Below are positions 34,236 to 42,354 of a DNA stretch of 64,000 nucleotides, in pieces. How positions within the stretch are numbered: the stretch's first letter is position 1; each line of letters opens with the position of its first letter. The stretch is from UBA3006 sp031401235 (lineage in GTDB: Bacteria; Actinomycetota; Acidimicrobiia; Acidimicrobiales; Ilumatobacteraceae). The position numbers were made by a program, and so were the translations under genes. The notes under the pieces are model-generated. The model had not been told where the DNA came from and searched no databases. It was given only the letters and a program-made list of their open reading frames with translations. The stretch covers positions 1 through 64,000 of the forward strand of contig JANNRJ010000031.1 of the NCBI GenBank assembly GCA_031401235.1, written 5' to 3'.

Positions 34236-34910
34236 GTGACTATCGAGCACATTGACTTTTACTTTGACCCAATGTGTCCATGGGCATACCAAACCTCGCT
34301 ATGGATTCGCGAGATACGGCGGCTTAACAATTTGGAAATTTCATGGAAATTCTTCAGCCTTGAAGAGATCAATCACGTTGAAGGCAAGAAGCATCCGTGG
34401 GAGCGCGAACTTTCATACGGATGGACCCCGATGCGCGTAGGGGCGTTGTTGCGCCGAAGCAGTATGAAGTTATGCGATGACTGGTACGGAATCATTGGTC
34501 ATGCATTACATGTTGACGGCCGTCGACCATATCAACGTGATGTTGCCATTGAATTGCTCGCCAAAATAAATGCGCCAACAACCGCATGGGATGACGCCGT
34601 TGCCGACACCACTACTCATGATGAGGTTCGTGCCGACCACGAGCGCGCAACAAACGAATACGCCGGTTTTGGAGTTCCAATTTTAGTGTTCCCAAGTAAC
34701 CGTGCCGTATTTGGACCGGTTGTGATACCGGCGCCGATGGGCGATGAGGCACTCAGATTATGGGACCTCACTATTGCATACGGCTCGTTTCCGGGTCTGT
34801 ATGAAATTAAGACGCCCAAAACTAAATCTGATCGCGATCAAATTGCCGAATTGTTTACGCCGTATTTGGCTGCACGACAATGGAAGACCATTCAGAAACC
34901 AACGCATTAA
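34236..34910 (+). CDS. DsbA-family thioredoxin-fold protein with CPWA motif
   Basis: Protein of 224 residues. FYFDPMCPWAYQTSLWIRE is the first thioredoxin strand and active-site helix; a helical insertion follows, and AGFGVPILVFPSNRAVFGPVVIP carries the cis-proline and last strands. The motif is C-P-W-A, so only the first cysteine remains, as in glutathione- or mycothiol-using members such as 2-hydroxychromene-2-carboxylate isomerase or Rv2466c-like nitroreductases. GTG start with AGGAAGGG upstream. The DinB-fold gene that follows also belongs to a mycothiol-linked family. Confidence 0.82.
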   Translation: MTIEHIDFYFDPMCPWAYQTSLWIREIRRLNNLEISWKFFSLEEINHVEGKKHPWERELSYGWTPMRVGALLRRSSMKLCDDWYGIIGHALHVDGRRPYQRDVAIELLAKINAPTTAWDDAVADTTTHDEVRADHERATNEYAGFGVPILVFPSNRAVFGPVVIPAPMGDEALRLWDLTIAYGSFPGLYEIKTPKTKSDRDQIAELFTPYLAARQWKTIQKPTH

Positions 34911-34930
34911 TTACTTGAACGAGGCCATTC

Positions 34931-35737
34931 ATGATTCCGACCAATACTCTCGACGAACTCTTCGCCACGTGGTCTTCGATTGGTGCACTTTGCGCCCCGC
35001 TGACTGAGGTTCAATGGAAAACTCCGACGGCGTGCCCAGGTTGGTCGGTACAAGACAACATCTCTCACCTCGTTGGAATCGAACGCGGGATGATGGGTGT
35101 GGAACCGACCGCACACCGTTCAGTGCCGCGCGACTACGTCAAAAATCCCATTGGCGAAGCAAATGAACACGAGGTTGATTCTCGTCGCTCGCTCACAGGC
35201 GCGCAAGTTCTCAGCGAGTGGAGCGATATCGTCACTCGCCGTACCGCAGCCTTGTGCTCAGCCGAAGAGTCGTACTTCTCAACTCCAGCTAGAACTCCCC
35301 TTGGCCCGGGGACCGTTGCCGACTTTTTACAGTTGCGAGTGTTGGATTGTTGGGTTCATGAACAAGACATTCGCCGAGCACTGAATATTCCGGGACACGA
35401 GTCGGGTCCAGCGGCAGAGAGCACCATCGATCGACTGCTGAATACATTACCAATGGTGATCGGCAAGCGATCCGCAACGCCGGAAGGCGAATCGGTATAT
35501 TTCCAAATTACCGGTCCGGTGAATCGCTCACTATTTATCACCGTACTCAATGGTCGCGCCGCGGTTGTAGATACTCCCCCAATAAATGTGCGAACAATTT
35601 TCTCGATTGACAGCAATACATTTGTCGCACTAGCCACCGGTCGAGAATCCGCCGAGGCCGCTACGTTACGTTGGTCTGCCACTGGTGACAAAGAACTTGG
35701 ACTGCGAATCGCGCAGAATCTCAACATGATGATCTAG
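34931..35737 (+). CDS. maleylpyruvate isomerase/DinB-fold family protein
   Basis: Protein of 268 residues. ALTEVQWKTPTACPGWSVQDNISHLVGIERGM-type sequence (here LTEVQWKTPTACPGWSV and DNISHLVGIE) with the conserved His, and RVLDCWVHEQDIRRAL with a second His, belong to the MDMPI_N (TIGR03083) four-helix bundle; a C-terminal beta domain (about 165-265) follows. The family includes mycothiol-dependent maleylpyruvate isomerase; the specific reaction of this member is unknown. About 20 bases after the DsbA-like gene. Confidence 0.85.
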   Translation: MIPTNTLDELFATWSSIGALCAPLTEVQWKTPTACPGWSVQDNISHLVGIERGMMGVEPTAHRSVPRDYVKNPIGEANEHEVDSRRSLTGAQVLSEWSDIVTRRTAALCSAEESYFSTPARTPLGPGTVADFLQLRVLDCWVHEQDIRRALNIPGHESGPAAESTIDRLLNTLPMVIGKRSATPEGESVYFQITGPVNRSLFITVLNGRAAVVDTPPINVRTIFSIDSNTFVALATGRESAEAATLRWSATGDKELGLRIAQNLNMMI

Positions 35738-35753
35738 TGGTTCGGTAAATCAT

Positions 35754-35759
35754 TAGGCT
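35754..35759 (+). promoter_or_regulatory. -10 element of a leaderless promoter
   Basis: TAGGCT ends seven bases before the ATG at 35767. Confidence 0.35.
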
Positions 35760-35766
35760 CAAAGGC

Positions 35767-36066
35767 ATGTCAGACGGAGAGTTTCGACCGCTTGACAGTT
35801 CGGTTGGGACCCAACGCGAGCGAGCACTTTCCGAACTGGCGAATCGCGATGCCGAAATTGGAGCCCGCGTCGAACAACGTGTTCGTGACACTTATGGTGA
35901 TTCCACTTCGATGGAGGGCTATCACTTCCGTGACAGTTTTGCCAAGGAATCTCAAGCAAGTTTTCAGATCGACTGGGTCCATCAACCATGGTTGCGGCCA
36001 ATCCGGTTTTCTTACCGCCATTTGCCCAAATCAATTCGATTCCTGATCAAGAAATTGGCTCGATGA
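35767..36066 (+). CDS. small protein before the glycosyltransferase gene
   Basis: Protein of 99 residues, charged in its first half (RERALSELANRDAEIGARVEQRVRD could be a helix or coiled coil) and with a basic amphipathic end, RPIRFSYRHLPKSIRFLIKKLAR. It overlaps the glycosyltransferase start by four bases (ATGA), so the two are coupled. The end may contact the membrane face and the protein may be a partner of the transferase; this is inference. Function unknown. Confidence 0.6.
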   Translation: MSDGEFRPLDSSVGTQRERALSELANRDAEIGARVEQRVRDTYGDSTSMEGYHFRDSFAKESQASFQIDWVHQPWLRPIRFSYRHLPKSIRFLIKKLAR

Positions 36067-37619
36067 ACAATTTCACCATTGCCATTGATGCTCATGCCGC
36101 AAACAGAGGCGAGATCAAACGAACATTGAAATCGCTATCCGGCACAGTTCAGTCTCCACTATCACTCGTCATTTTTGGTCTCACCTCGGATCACACATCG
36201 GCGGTACGTCCGAACCGATTACGTGCCCGTCATGTTCAAATCACAAAGTCGTCGGAGATCCATAGTCACATCATTTTTATGCGCGTCGGTGATTCACTCT
36301 TGCCACAGACGCTTGATGTGCTCAATGAGTTTCTAGCCAGTAATCCTCATCACGATCTTCTTTATGGTGACTCAACACATGGCTCAATCAGTAGATGGGA
36401 CGAACCAACTGAAGTCCGTCGCCCGGGCTGGTCGCCCGAACGCCTACGTTCGCACTGCTATGTCGGCGAATTGCTCGTCGCACCGATCGATCTCGTGAAC
36501 CAAGCCGGTGGCGTGGATGTACTCGCAGTTGCTCACGCCCATGACCGCGCACTTCGACTCGGAGAACTCGCGAAATCACCGGTGCGAATTGCCGAACTGT
36601 TGTATGCGTCAGACCATGAGCATCTACAGCCAACTTGCTCAATAGAGGCGGTTCGTCGACATTGCGCGCGCACCGGAGTCAATGCCGATTGCGATGCCGA
36701 CGAGAACCTCGCCGTGGTGCGGGTGAGGCGACGAATTTCCAATGAACCCAACATCACCATCATCATTCCGACATGCGGGACGGTCGAATCCGTTCATGGA
36801 ACACCCAAGGTACTGGCCGCCCACACAATTGAAACATTGCTCGAGCGCTCCACCTATAAGAATTTTGAAATAATTGTGGTTGCCGATACATCGACGCCCA
36901 ATGAGTCACGGAGAGCAATCGCCGAGGCCGGCGGTGCACACGTTAGATTCATCGAGTTTTCGCGACCATTCAACTTCGCCGAAAAAATTAATTTGGGGGT
37001 CGTGACAAGTGATTCGGAATTGGTGTTGTTGCTCAACGACGACACCGAAATAATTTCACCCGACGCGCTACATACGATGGTCGGGATACTGGCCGACCCG
37101 GGTGTGGCAATGGTCGGTCCAATGTTGCTCTACGAGGACGGCACCATTCAAAGCGCGGGGCATATTCTCAACCCCGTCCCATACGACCTCTACCGCAGCC
37201 GGCCGCTCACATTCACTGGAGCCCAACACTTGCTGCGTGTACAACGAGAAGTATCGGGTGTCATTGCCGCGTGCGCATTGATTCGACGCAGCGTCTTCAA
37301 TGAAGTTGGTGGGTTATGCACCGACTTTCCAAGCAATTACAACGATGTCGACTTCGGACTAAAGGTGCAAGAACTCGGGTATCGCGTGGTGTTCACCCCC
37401 TACGCCCAATTCTTTCATTTTGAATCGCAAACACGATCACCGCGTCTGCAAACTTTTGAAGTGGCAAAAATCGGAGCACGCTGGCGAGACAAACTTGACA
37501 ATGATCCTTATTTCAATCCTCATCTAGAACGATACGTTTCGGTGTGGAAGCAAAATCGGATTGGTCAAAGATCACTACTTGATGCACTTGGACCGACCGC
37601 ACCAATTGCGTCAAAATAG
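36063..37619 (+). CDS. family 2 glycosyltransferase with N-terminal extension
   Basis: Protein of 518 residues. The GT-A domain begins near residue 225: NITIIIPTCG, FEIIVVADTSTPNESR, the metal/nucleotide loop LVLLLNDDTEIISPD, MLLYEDGTIQSAGHI, and the acceptor-site VNDVDFGLK-like NYNDVDFGLKVQELGYRVVFTPYAQFFHFES. It resembles rhamnosyl- or galactofuranosyl-type transferases of cell envelope polysaccharides. The N-terminal 200 residues look like a second, degenerate transferase-like domain (DSLLPQTLDVLNEFL, DLLYGDSTHG). ATG at 36063 overlaps the upstream stop by four bases. Confidence 0.82.
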   Translation: MNNFTIAIDAHAANRGEIKRTLKSLSGTVQSPLSLVIFGLTSDHTSAVRPNRLRARHVQITKSSEIHSHIIFMRVGDSLLPQTLDVLNEFLASNPHHDLLYGDSTHGSISRWDEPTEVRRPGWSPERLRSHCYVGELLVAPIDLVNQAGGVDVLAVAHAHDRALRLGELAKSPVRIAELLYASDHEHLQPTCSIEAVRRHCARTGVNADCDADENLAVVRVRRRISNEPNITIIIPTCGTVESVHGTPKVLAAHTIETLLERSTYKNFEIIVVADTSTPNESRRAIAEAGGAHVRFIEFSRPFNFAEKINLGVVTSDSELVLLLNDDTEIISPDALHTMVGILADPGVAMVGPMLLYEDGTIQSAGHILNPVPYDLYRSRPLTFTGAQHLLRVQREVSGVIAACALIRRSVFNEVGGLCTDFPSNYNDVDFGLKVQELGYRVVFTPYAQFFHFESQTRSPRLQTFEVAKIGARWRDKLDNDPYFNPHLERYVSVWKQNRIGQRSLLDALGPTAPIASK

Positions 37620-38023
37620 TCCATGTGCGCGCGCACCACGTACACAATGTCGACATCATCCAATACTTCAACCCGGACCTTTTCGGCTTCGCCCAAGAGA
37701 TAGGCAGTAAGAGTTTCTTCGCCAATGACCACCGTGTCAGTAATGTCTTGCTTTCGGTCGACCACATCTTGTGGCTGTAATCCCTTGAGACGCAACCAAT
37801 CCATGTGCAACACCAGCAATTTACTCAATTCATCCAATGTCAATCGCGCTTGAGTTTCTGATGGCAAGCGATCCGCCACGAAACTAATCGCCTCGTCCAA
37901 TTGATAGATCGTACGAGGGGCGACGCCGTCCAAACGATGCGCCTCTCGACCAATCACGACCGACGCGATCGCAAACACACTTATTGCCGAGACGATTGCA
38001 AAGATTAGAATTACAGCAGACAT
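37565..38023 (-). CDS. small membrane-anchored protein, cytosolic domain
   Basis: Protein of 152 residues with one N-terminal helix (about 3-24) and a hydrophilic domain. RTIYQLDEAISFVADRLPSETQARLTLDELSKLLVLHMDWLRLKG is likely helical; VVIGEETLTAYLLGEAEKVRVEVLDDVDIVYVVRAHMDYFDAIGAVG follows. No motif I can name. The pattern recurs as a conserved hypothetical in Acidimicrobiia to my impression. It overlaps the glycosyltransferase gene end-to-end by 55 bases. Confidence 0.65.
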   Translation of the reverse strand: MSAVILIFAIVSAISVFAIASVVIGREAHRLDGVAPRTIYQLDEAISFVADRLPSETQARLTLDELSKLLVLHMDWLRLKGLQPQDVVDRKQDITDTVVIGEETLTAYLLGEAEKVRVEVLDDVDIVYVVRAHMDYFDAIGAVGPSASSSDL

Positions 38024-38041
38024 GCTGCCGACAATAAGTAG

Positions 38042-39157
38042 CTAAATGCCAATACGTTTAGCCAGCAGCTCACGATGATATGTGGGATCGCCGAAGAGAA
38101 GCTCGCTTGACTTAGCCCGCTTGAAATAGAGATGGGCCGGATGCTCCCAAGTAAATCCGATTCCACCATGAATCTGAATATTTTCGGCGGCGGCGTGAAA
38201 ATATGCCTCGGAGCAATACGCCTTGGCCAGCGATGCCACAGACGGCAATTCGTCGTTCATTTCACTGGCGCACCACATACCGTAATACGCAGCCGACTTG
38301 GCCGACTCGACTTCAAGCAGCATGTCAGCACACTTGTGTTTGATCGCTTGAAAACTTCCAATCGGACGACCAAATTGCACACGAACCTTGGCATATTCGA
38401 CCGCCATTTCAAGAACTTTTTGCGCACCGCCGACCTGTTCAGCGGCTAACGCAACCGCGGCAAGATCAAACACGGTGGATAGAACATTCCAACCTTCGCC
38501 CTCGACACCGATGAGTTCGGAATCTACGCCGTCGAATTCAAGTTTTGCTTGTTTGCGAGTCTGATCCATCGTAGACAACGGTGTTCGAACAAGTCCCTTG
38601 GCATTGCCATCCACGGCAAAGAGCGTGACGCCTTTAGTAGTTCGCGCGGCCACCAGAATCAAATTCGCGGTGGAGCCATCAATAACGAACATTTTGGTTC
38701 CACTCAGTTTCCAGTCGCTACCTGAACCTTTGGCGACCATTGTGATACCGGATTCATCCCATTTGCCGGAAGGCTCGGTACAAGCCAACGTCGCAGTTGA
38801 TTCGCCACTGGCAATGCTTGGTAAATATTTCGACTTTGCCGCACTATCACCGCTTTGCAATAACGTGTTTGCCGCTAGGACAACGGTCGAAAAAAATGGA
38901 GCACACAACAAGGCCCGGCCCATTTCTTCAAGCACGATTCCAAGCTCGATCTGGGTAAAACCCGAACCACCAAATTCTTCTGGAATGTGCAGGCCTTGCA
39001 AACCCATTTGCTCGCCCATTTGATTCCAAACAGCCGGATCCACTCCATTGATTGTTTCCATCTGCTCGCGCACGGCTGATTCAGGTGACTTGGCTTCAAG
39101 AAATGCACGTACGGTTTTGCGAAGCTCTTCTTGTTCTTCAGTAAAGGCAAAGTTCAT
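38042..39157 (-). CDS. acyl-CoA dehydrogenase
   Basis: FAD acyl-CoA dehydrogenase of 371 residues. N-terminal MNFAFTEEQEELRKTVRAFLE, TLACTEPSGKWD in the middle domain, and C-terminal IQIHGGIGFTWEHPAHLYFKRAKSSELLFGDP place it among the shorter FadE-type proteins common in actinobacterial lipid and sterol catabolism, where pairs often form heteromers. No partner dehydrogenase is adjacent. Substrate unknown. Confidence 0.9.
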   Translation of the reverse strand: MNFAFTEEQEELRKTVRAFLEAKSPESAVREQMETINGVDPAVWNQMGEQMGLQGLHIPEEFGGSGFTQIELGIVLEEMGRALLCAPFFSTVVLAANTLLQSGDSAAKSKYLPSIASGESTATLACTEPSGKWDESGITMVAKGSGSDWKLSGTKMFVIDGSTANLILVAARTTKGVTLFAVDGNAKGLVRTPLSTMDQTRKQAKLEFDGVDSELIGVEGEGWNVLSTVFDLAAVALAAEQVGGAQKVLEMAVEYAKVRVQFGRPIGSFQAIKHKCADMLLEVESAKSAAYYGMWCASEMNDELPSVASLAKAYCSEAYFHAAAENIQIHGGIGFTWEHPAHLYFKRAKSSELLFGDPTYHRELLAKRIGI

Positions 39158-39202
39158 GACACTAAGTATCGCCTAAGTCGTAACTAGCCCACCAATCGGC
39201 TC

Positions 39203-39220
39203 GTGTACATAGGTGTACAC
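39203..39220. promoter_or_regulatory. inverted repeat, probable antitoxin operator
   Basis: GTGTAC-N6-GTACAC lies 30 bases before the antitoxin ATG at 39251. Phd/YefM antitoxins repress their own operons at palindromes of this kind; the position fits. Confidence 0.5.
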
Positions 39221-39250
39221 AACTGGTCGCTATGTGGCTAGGGTGAAGAT

Positions 39251-39532
39251 ATGACTCGTCGTATTGGAATTCGCGATCTCCGCCAACAGGCTTCTACATA
39301 TATACGACGAGCTGGTGCTGGCGAACGAATCATTGTCACGGTCTCCGGCGAACCGGCCGCAATTCTTAGTCCCGTCGAAGCGCTCGCCTCGGGCCCGCCC
39401 GTGATTGCTGATCTCATCGCTACGGGTGCCGTGATTGCCCCGCGGCGCACTGGGACATTCAGAATCGGCGACCCAATAACTGTGCACAGTGGTACTCGTA
39501 TCGATCAATTACTTCGCCAGGTTCGCGGATGA
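39251..39532 (+). CDS. Phd/YefM-type antitoxin
   Basis: Protein of 93 residues. MTRRIGIRDLRQQASTYIRRAGAGERIIVTVSGEPAAILSPV-type N terminus (here RIGIRDLRQQASTYIRRAG then ERIIVTVSGEPAAIL) is the Phd_YefM fold, which binds DNA and the toxin. The C-terminal half carries the toxin-neutralising segment. Its stop overlaps the toxin start by four bases. A TAGGGT box lies six bases before the ATG. Confidence 0.85.
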   Translation: MTRRIGIRDLRQQASTYIRRAGAGERIIVTVSGEPAAILSPVEALASGPPVIADLIATGAVIAPRRTGTFRIGDPITVHSGTRIDQLLRQVRG

Positions 39533-39933
39533 CGGTGGTGCTCGATACGAGCGCACTCGTTGCCCTGCACATACCAGGTGCCGCCCGGACAGTTGTCGAA
39601 CAGGCAATGCAACGTGATCAAACGTGGTGTGCCAGCGCACTTGCCTTGAGCGAAGCCATCGCATTAATTGATCACCTCACTGACGAAGAGGTATTGCGCA
39701 ACGATCTTGAAGATGCTCTTCGTCGCACTTGGGACTATGTTGCCGTTGTGCCCGTAGATCAGCGATGTCTAAATGACGCCGCTCTTCTTAGCCGTGAGCA
39801 GCCGCTGCAGATCAGCGATGCAATACATTTGGCCGCCGCTCAGCGACTGCCCCAACCAATTCGCTTCATCACATTTGATGCTGGTCAAATTCCAGTGGCA
39901 CTCGCACTTGGTTTTGAGGTGATATCGACATGA
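39529..39933 (+). CDS. VapC-family PIN-domain toxin
   Basis: PIN ribonuclease of 134 residues. The acidic residues are all present: Asp in VVLDTSALVAL (residue 5), Glu in ALSEAIALID, Asp in ISDAIHLAAAQ and Asp in FITFDAGQ. VapC toxins cut tRNA or rRNA; the target here is unknown. Forms a toxin-antitoxin module with the preceding gene. Its stop overlaps the next gene by four bases. Confidence 0.87.
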   Translation: MTVVLDTSALVALHIPGAARTVVEQAMQRDQTWCASALALSEAIALIDHLTDEEVLRNDLEDALRRTWDYVAVVPVDQRCLNDAALLSREQPLQISDAIHLAAAQRLPQPIRFITFDAGQIPVALALGFEVIST

Positions 39934-40553
39934 ACATCACGAACACTTTGCATTGGAGTGACACGAATGTTGAGGTACACAAAGTTGTAGTCGGTCCGTT
40001 CGCAAACAATGTCTTTGTCGTTCGCTGTCGCGCCACAGGAATTGCTGTACTCATAGATGCAGCCAATGAGCACGAGCAACTACTTGCATTATGTAAAGCG
40101 CTCGGTGTTCGTCGCGTTTTGGAAACCCATGGTCATTGGGACCATATTCAAGCAATTCCTGCGATGCGAGAAGCAGGCTACGAAGTCGCAGTGACTGCCC
40201 TAGACGCACCACGTCTAAAGGACGTCGGATATGACGTATTTATCGATGACGCCGAAATTCTAGAGATCGGACATTTGCGATTGCATGCAATTCATAATCC
40301 GGGGCATACCGAAGGATCTATTTCGTTCGCAGTTGCAGGAACGCCGTTGCTCTTTACCGGTGACACCTTGTTTCCAGGCGGGCCTGGCAATACCACTCTT
40401 GATGGTGGCGACTTTGCCACGATTATTCACAGTATTGACACCAAACTTCTTACCTTTCCTGCCGAAACGATTGTCCTGCCCGGACATGGCGCCGACACGA
40501 CAATCGGTGTCGAACGCCCGCAGTTGGCAGCATGGATCGAGCGCGGCTGGTAA
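39930..40553 (+). CDS. MBL-fold metallo-hydrolase (glyoxalase II-like)
   Basis: Protein of 207 residues with the zinc motif THGHWDHIQA (HxHxDH), a later ligand histidine in HAIHNPGHTEGSISFAV, the aspartate in LFTGDTLFPGGPGNT, and the terminal His in VLPGHGADTTIG. Related proteins hydrolyse glutathione- or mycothiol-thioesters. Its ATG overlaps the toxin stop by four bases and its stop overlaps the desaturase start, so the toxin-antitoxin operon continues into metabolic genes. Confidence 0.87.
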   Translation: MNITNTLHWSDTNVEVHKVVVGPFANNVFVVRCRATGIAVLIDAANEHEQLLALCKALGVRRVLETHGHWDHIQAIPAMREAGYEVAVTALDAPRLKDVGYDVFIDDAEILEIGHLRLHAIHNPGHTEGSISFAVAGTPLLFTGDTLFPGGPGNTTLDGGDFATIIHSIDTKLLTFPAETIVLPGHGADTTIGVERPQLAAWIERGW

Positions 40554-41530
40554 TGATTGTGGGAGTGAATACAACAGCAAAACTCGGTGGCATGGTGCCG
40601 GCACCAACGGTGCTCGGACATCAGATCGGGTCAACAAAAATCCGCCAAGACGGAAGACCGACCCCCGAGTGGCGCTCCGAGCTTCGTCACATTGCCGGAT
40701 TACGCAATGCAATTACCTTGGTCATGCTTTACGCCCAGACGATCGGCATCATTTGGCTTGCCATAACACTCCACAATCCGTTCATTTACGTTGTGGCATT
40801 TGTGCTGATGGGTCGCTCCCATGCTCAGTTCGCATCACTGATGCATGAATCGGCTCATCGCCTGTTATTTGCCAACAAATCGATTAATGATTTCGCCGGT
40901 CGATGGTTACTTGGCTACCCATCATTCGTCAATACCGATGGATATCGGTTCGTACACATGGCACACCACCGCGAAGAATTTGGTCCAAACGAACCCGACA
41001 TTGCCTTATATGCGAACTACCCGATTACTCGACAAAGTTTCCGTCGAAAACTCGTGCGTGATACCGCCGGCATTACTGGCATACGGTTGATGCGCGACCA
41101 ATTTGCCGGGCTGTTTCATGGCGATTCCCGCTCACGCACCACTCAATTGAAAATACTCTCGGTACAACTGTTCATTTTCGCGGTGTTGGCGGCAATTGGT
41201 CATCCATTCGTTTATTTCGGATTGTGGTTACTTCCATTCCTCACCGTTTGGCGAGCTATTAATCGGCTTCGCTCGATCGCCGAACATGGCGGACTACGCG
41301 CCGACACTGATCGACGAATTACTACTCATAGCGTGCGACAAGCAGCCGTTGCTCGATTCATGCTCGTGCCATACAACATAGGTTGGCATTTGGCTCATCA
41401 TGTCGACTCCGGCATTCCGTTTCGATCGCTTCCGGCCTATCACCGCGAATTACGTCGCATCGGATATGTCACCGCCGAATACGAGTATCCGACATATCGA
41501 GCACTTTGGCGGGCGTTACGGGGTAAATAA
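40553..41530 (+). CDS. fatty acid desaturase family protein
   Basis: Membrane di-iron desaturase of 325 residues from the TAATG overlap at 40553. The three histidine boxes are visible: LMHESAHRLLF (HxxxH), VHMAHHREEFG (HxxHH) and WHLAHHVDSGIP (HxxHH). Four membrane helices lie between them. It belongs to the FA_desaturase group that also contains ceramide desaturases and carotenoid ketolases, so the lipid substrate is uncertain. Confidence 0.85.
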   Translation: MIVGVNTTAKLGGMVPAPTVLGHQIGSTKIRQDGRPTPEWRSELRHIAGLRNAITLVMLYAQTIGIIWLAITLHNPFIYVVAFVLMGRSHAQFASLMHESAHRLLFANKSINDFAGRWLLGYPSFVNTDGYRFVHMAHHREEFGPNEPDIALYANYPITRQSFRRKLVRDTAGITGIRLMRDQFAGLFHGDSRSRTTQLKILSVQLFIFAVLAAIGHPFVYFGLWLLPFLTVWRAINRLRSIAEHGGLRADTDRRITTHSVRQAAVARFMLVPYNIGWHLAHHVDSGIPFRSLPAYHRELRRIGYVTAEYEYPTYRALWRALRGK

Positions 41531-41554
41531 TTACCACTACGTCCATAGTGGTAA
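41531..41554. promoter_or_regulatory. perfect palindrome before the suf genes, probable operator
   Basis: TTACCACTA-N6-TAGTGGTAA, nine bases per arm, perfect. Its right arm covers the place of a -35 element for the -10 box at 41571. No T-run follows, so it is not a terminator of the desaturase gene. A dimeric regulator of Fe-S assembly is the obvious candidate; the protein is not encoded in the window. Confidence 0.6.
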
Positions 41555-41570
41555 TACCCCTAACCCTGAA

Positions 41571-41576
41571 TACAAT
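41571..41576 (+). promoter_or_regulatory. -10 element of the leaderless sufC promoter
   Basis: TACAAT ends seven bases before the GTG at 41584, so transcription should begin at the start codon. Confidence 0.45.
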
Positions 41577-41583
41577 TGACGTT

Positions 41584-42342
41584 GTGACCGAGTTGTTCCG
41601 AGTAGAAGATCTGCATGCCAAGCCTGTCGAAGGTGACGCCGAAATCTTGCGAGGGCTCAACCTAACCGTAAATCTTGGCGAAATTCACGCCATCATGGGC
41701 CCAAATGGCTCTGGAAAATCCACTCTTGCCAACACTTTGCTGGCCTCTCCAGAATATGCAGTTACATCAGGCCATATTTTCTACAAAGGTGACGACATCA
41801 GCCAATGGTCGACCGATGCCCGCGCCAGGGCTGGCATATTCCTTGGGTTTCAATACCCGCAAGAAATCGCTGGAGTCTCGGTCATCCAATTTCTACGTCA
41901 ATCACTTTCGGCACGTAAAGGTATTGATCTTTCGGTGTTGGAGTTAAGACTTAGCGCGATGAGCTGGATGAAGCGACTGGGAATGGATTCTTCATTTGTT
42001 GATCGCTATCTCAATGAAGGATTCTCTGGCGGAGAAAAAAAACGCAATGAAATCATGCAGATGGCAATTTTGGAACCCGAACTAGCAATACTTGACGAAA
42101 CCGATTCTGGTCTCGATATCGACGCGTTACGTATCGTGGCCAATGGAATTCGCGAAGTTCGTGCCGAGCGACCAACTCTTGGAATCGTGCTGATTACCCA
42201 TTACCAACGGTTACTTGACGAACTTCAGCCCGATGTTGTGCACATTTTGATTGACGGCCAAATTGTGAAAAGTGGTGGAATGGAACTCGCCGCTGAATTG
42301 GAGCGGTCCGGTTATGAGGCATACCGCAGTGAACGGGTATAA
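41584..42342 (+). CDS. sufC: Fe-S cluster assembly ATPase SufC
   Basis: Cytosolic ABC ATPase of 252 residues. Walker A GPNGSGKST, FQYPQEIAGVSVIQFLR in the Q-loop region, the SufC-type signature FSGGEKKRNEIMQMAILEPELAILDETDSGLDIDAL, and ITHYQRLLDEL. SufC works with SufB and SufD as the scaffold complex, but neither gene is beside it. GTG at 41584 is chosen because a -10 box lies seven bases upstream and SufC homology starts there; the earlier ATG at 41548 lies inside the palindrome. Confidence 0.93.
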   Translation: MTELFRVEDLHAKPVEGDAEILRGLNLTVNLGEIHAIMGPNGSGKSTLANTLLASPEYAVTSGHIFYKGDDISQWSTDARARAGIFLGFQYPQEIAGVSVIQFLRQSLSARKGIDLSVLELRLSAMSWMKRLGMDSSFVDRYLNEGFSGGEKKRNEIMQMAILEPELAILDETDSGLDIDALRIVANGIREVRAERPTLGIVLITHYQRLLDELQPDVVHILIDGQIVKSGGMELAAELERSGYEAYRSERV

Positions 42343-42354
42343 CGGAGATCACCT

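Noticed and set aside
39203..39220. A second LexA box upstream of the Phd-like antitoxin
   Set aside because: GTGTAC-N6-GTACAC lacks the CGAAC/GTTCG half-sites; an antitoxin operator is more fitting.
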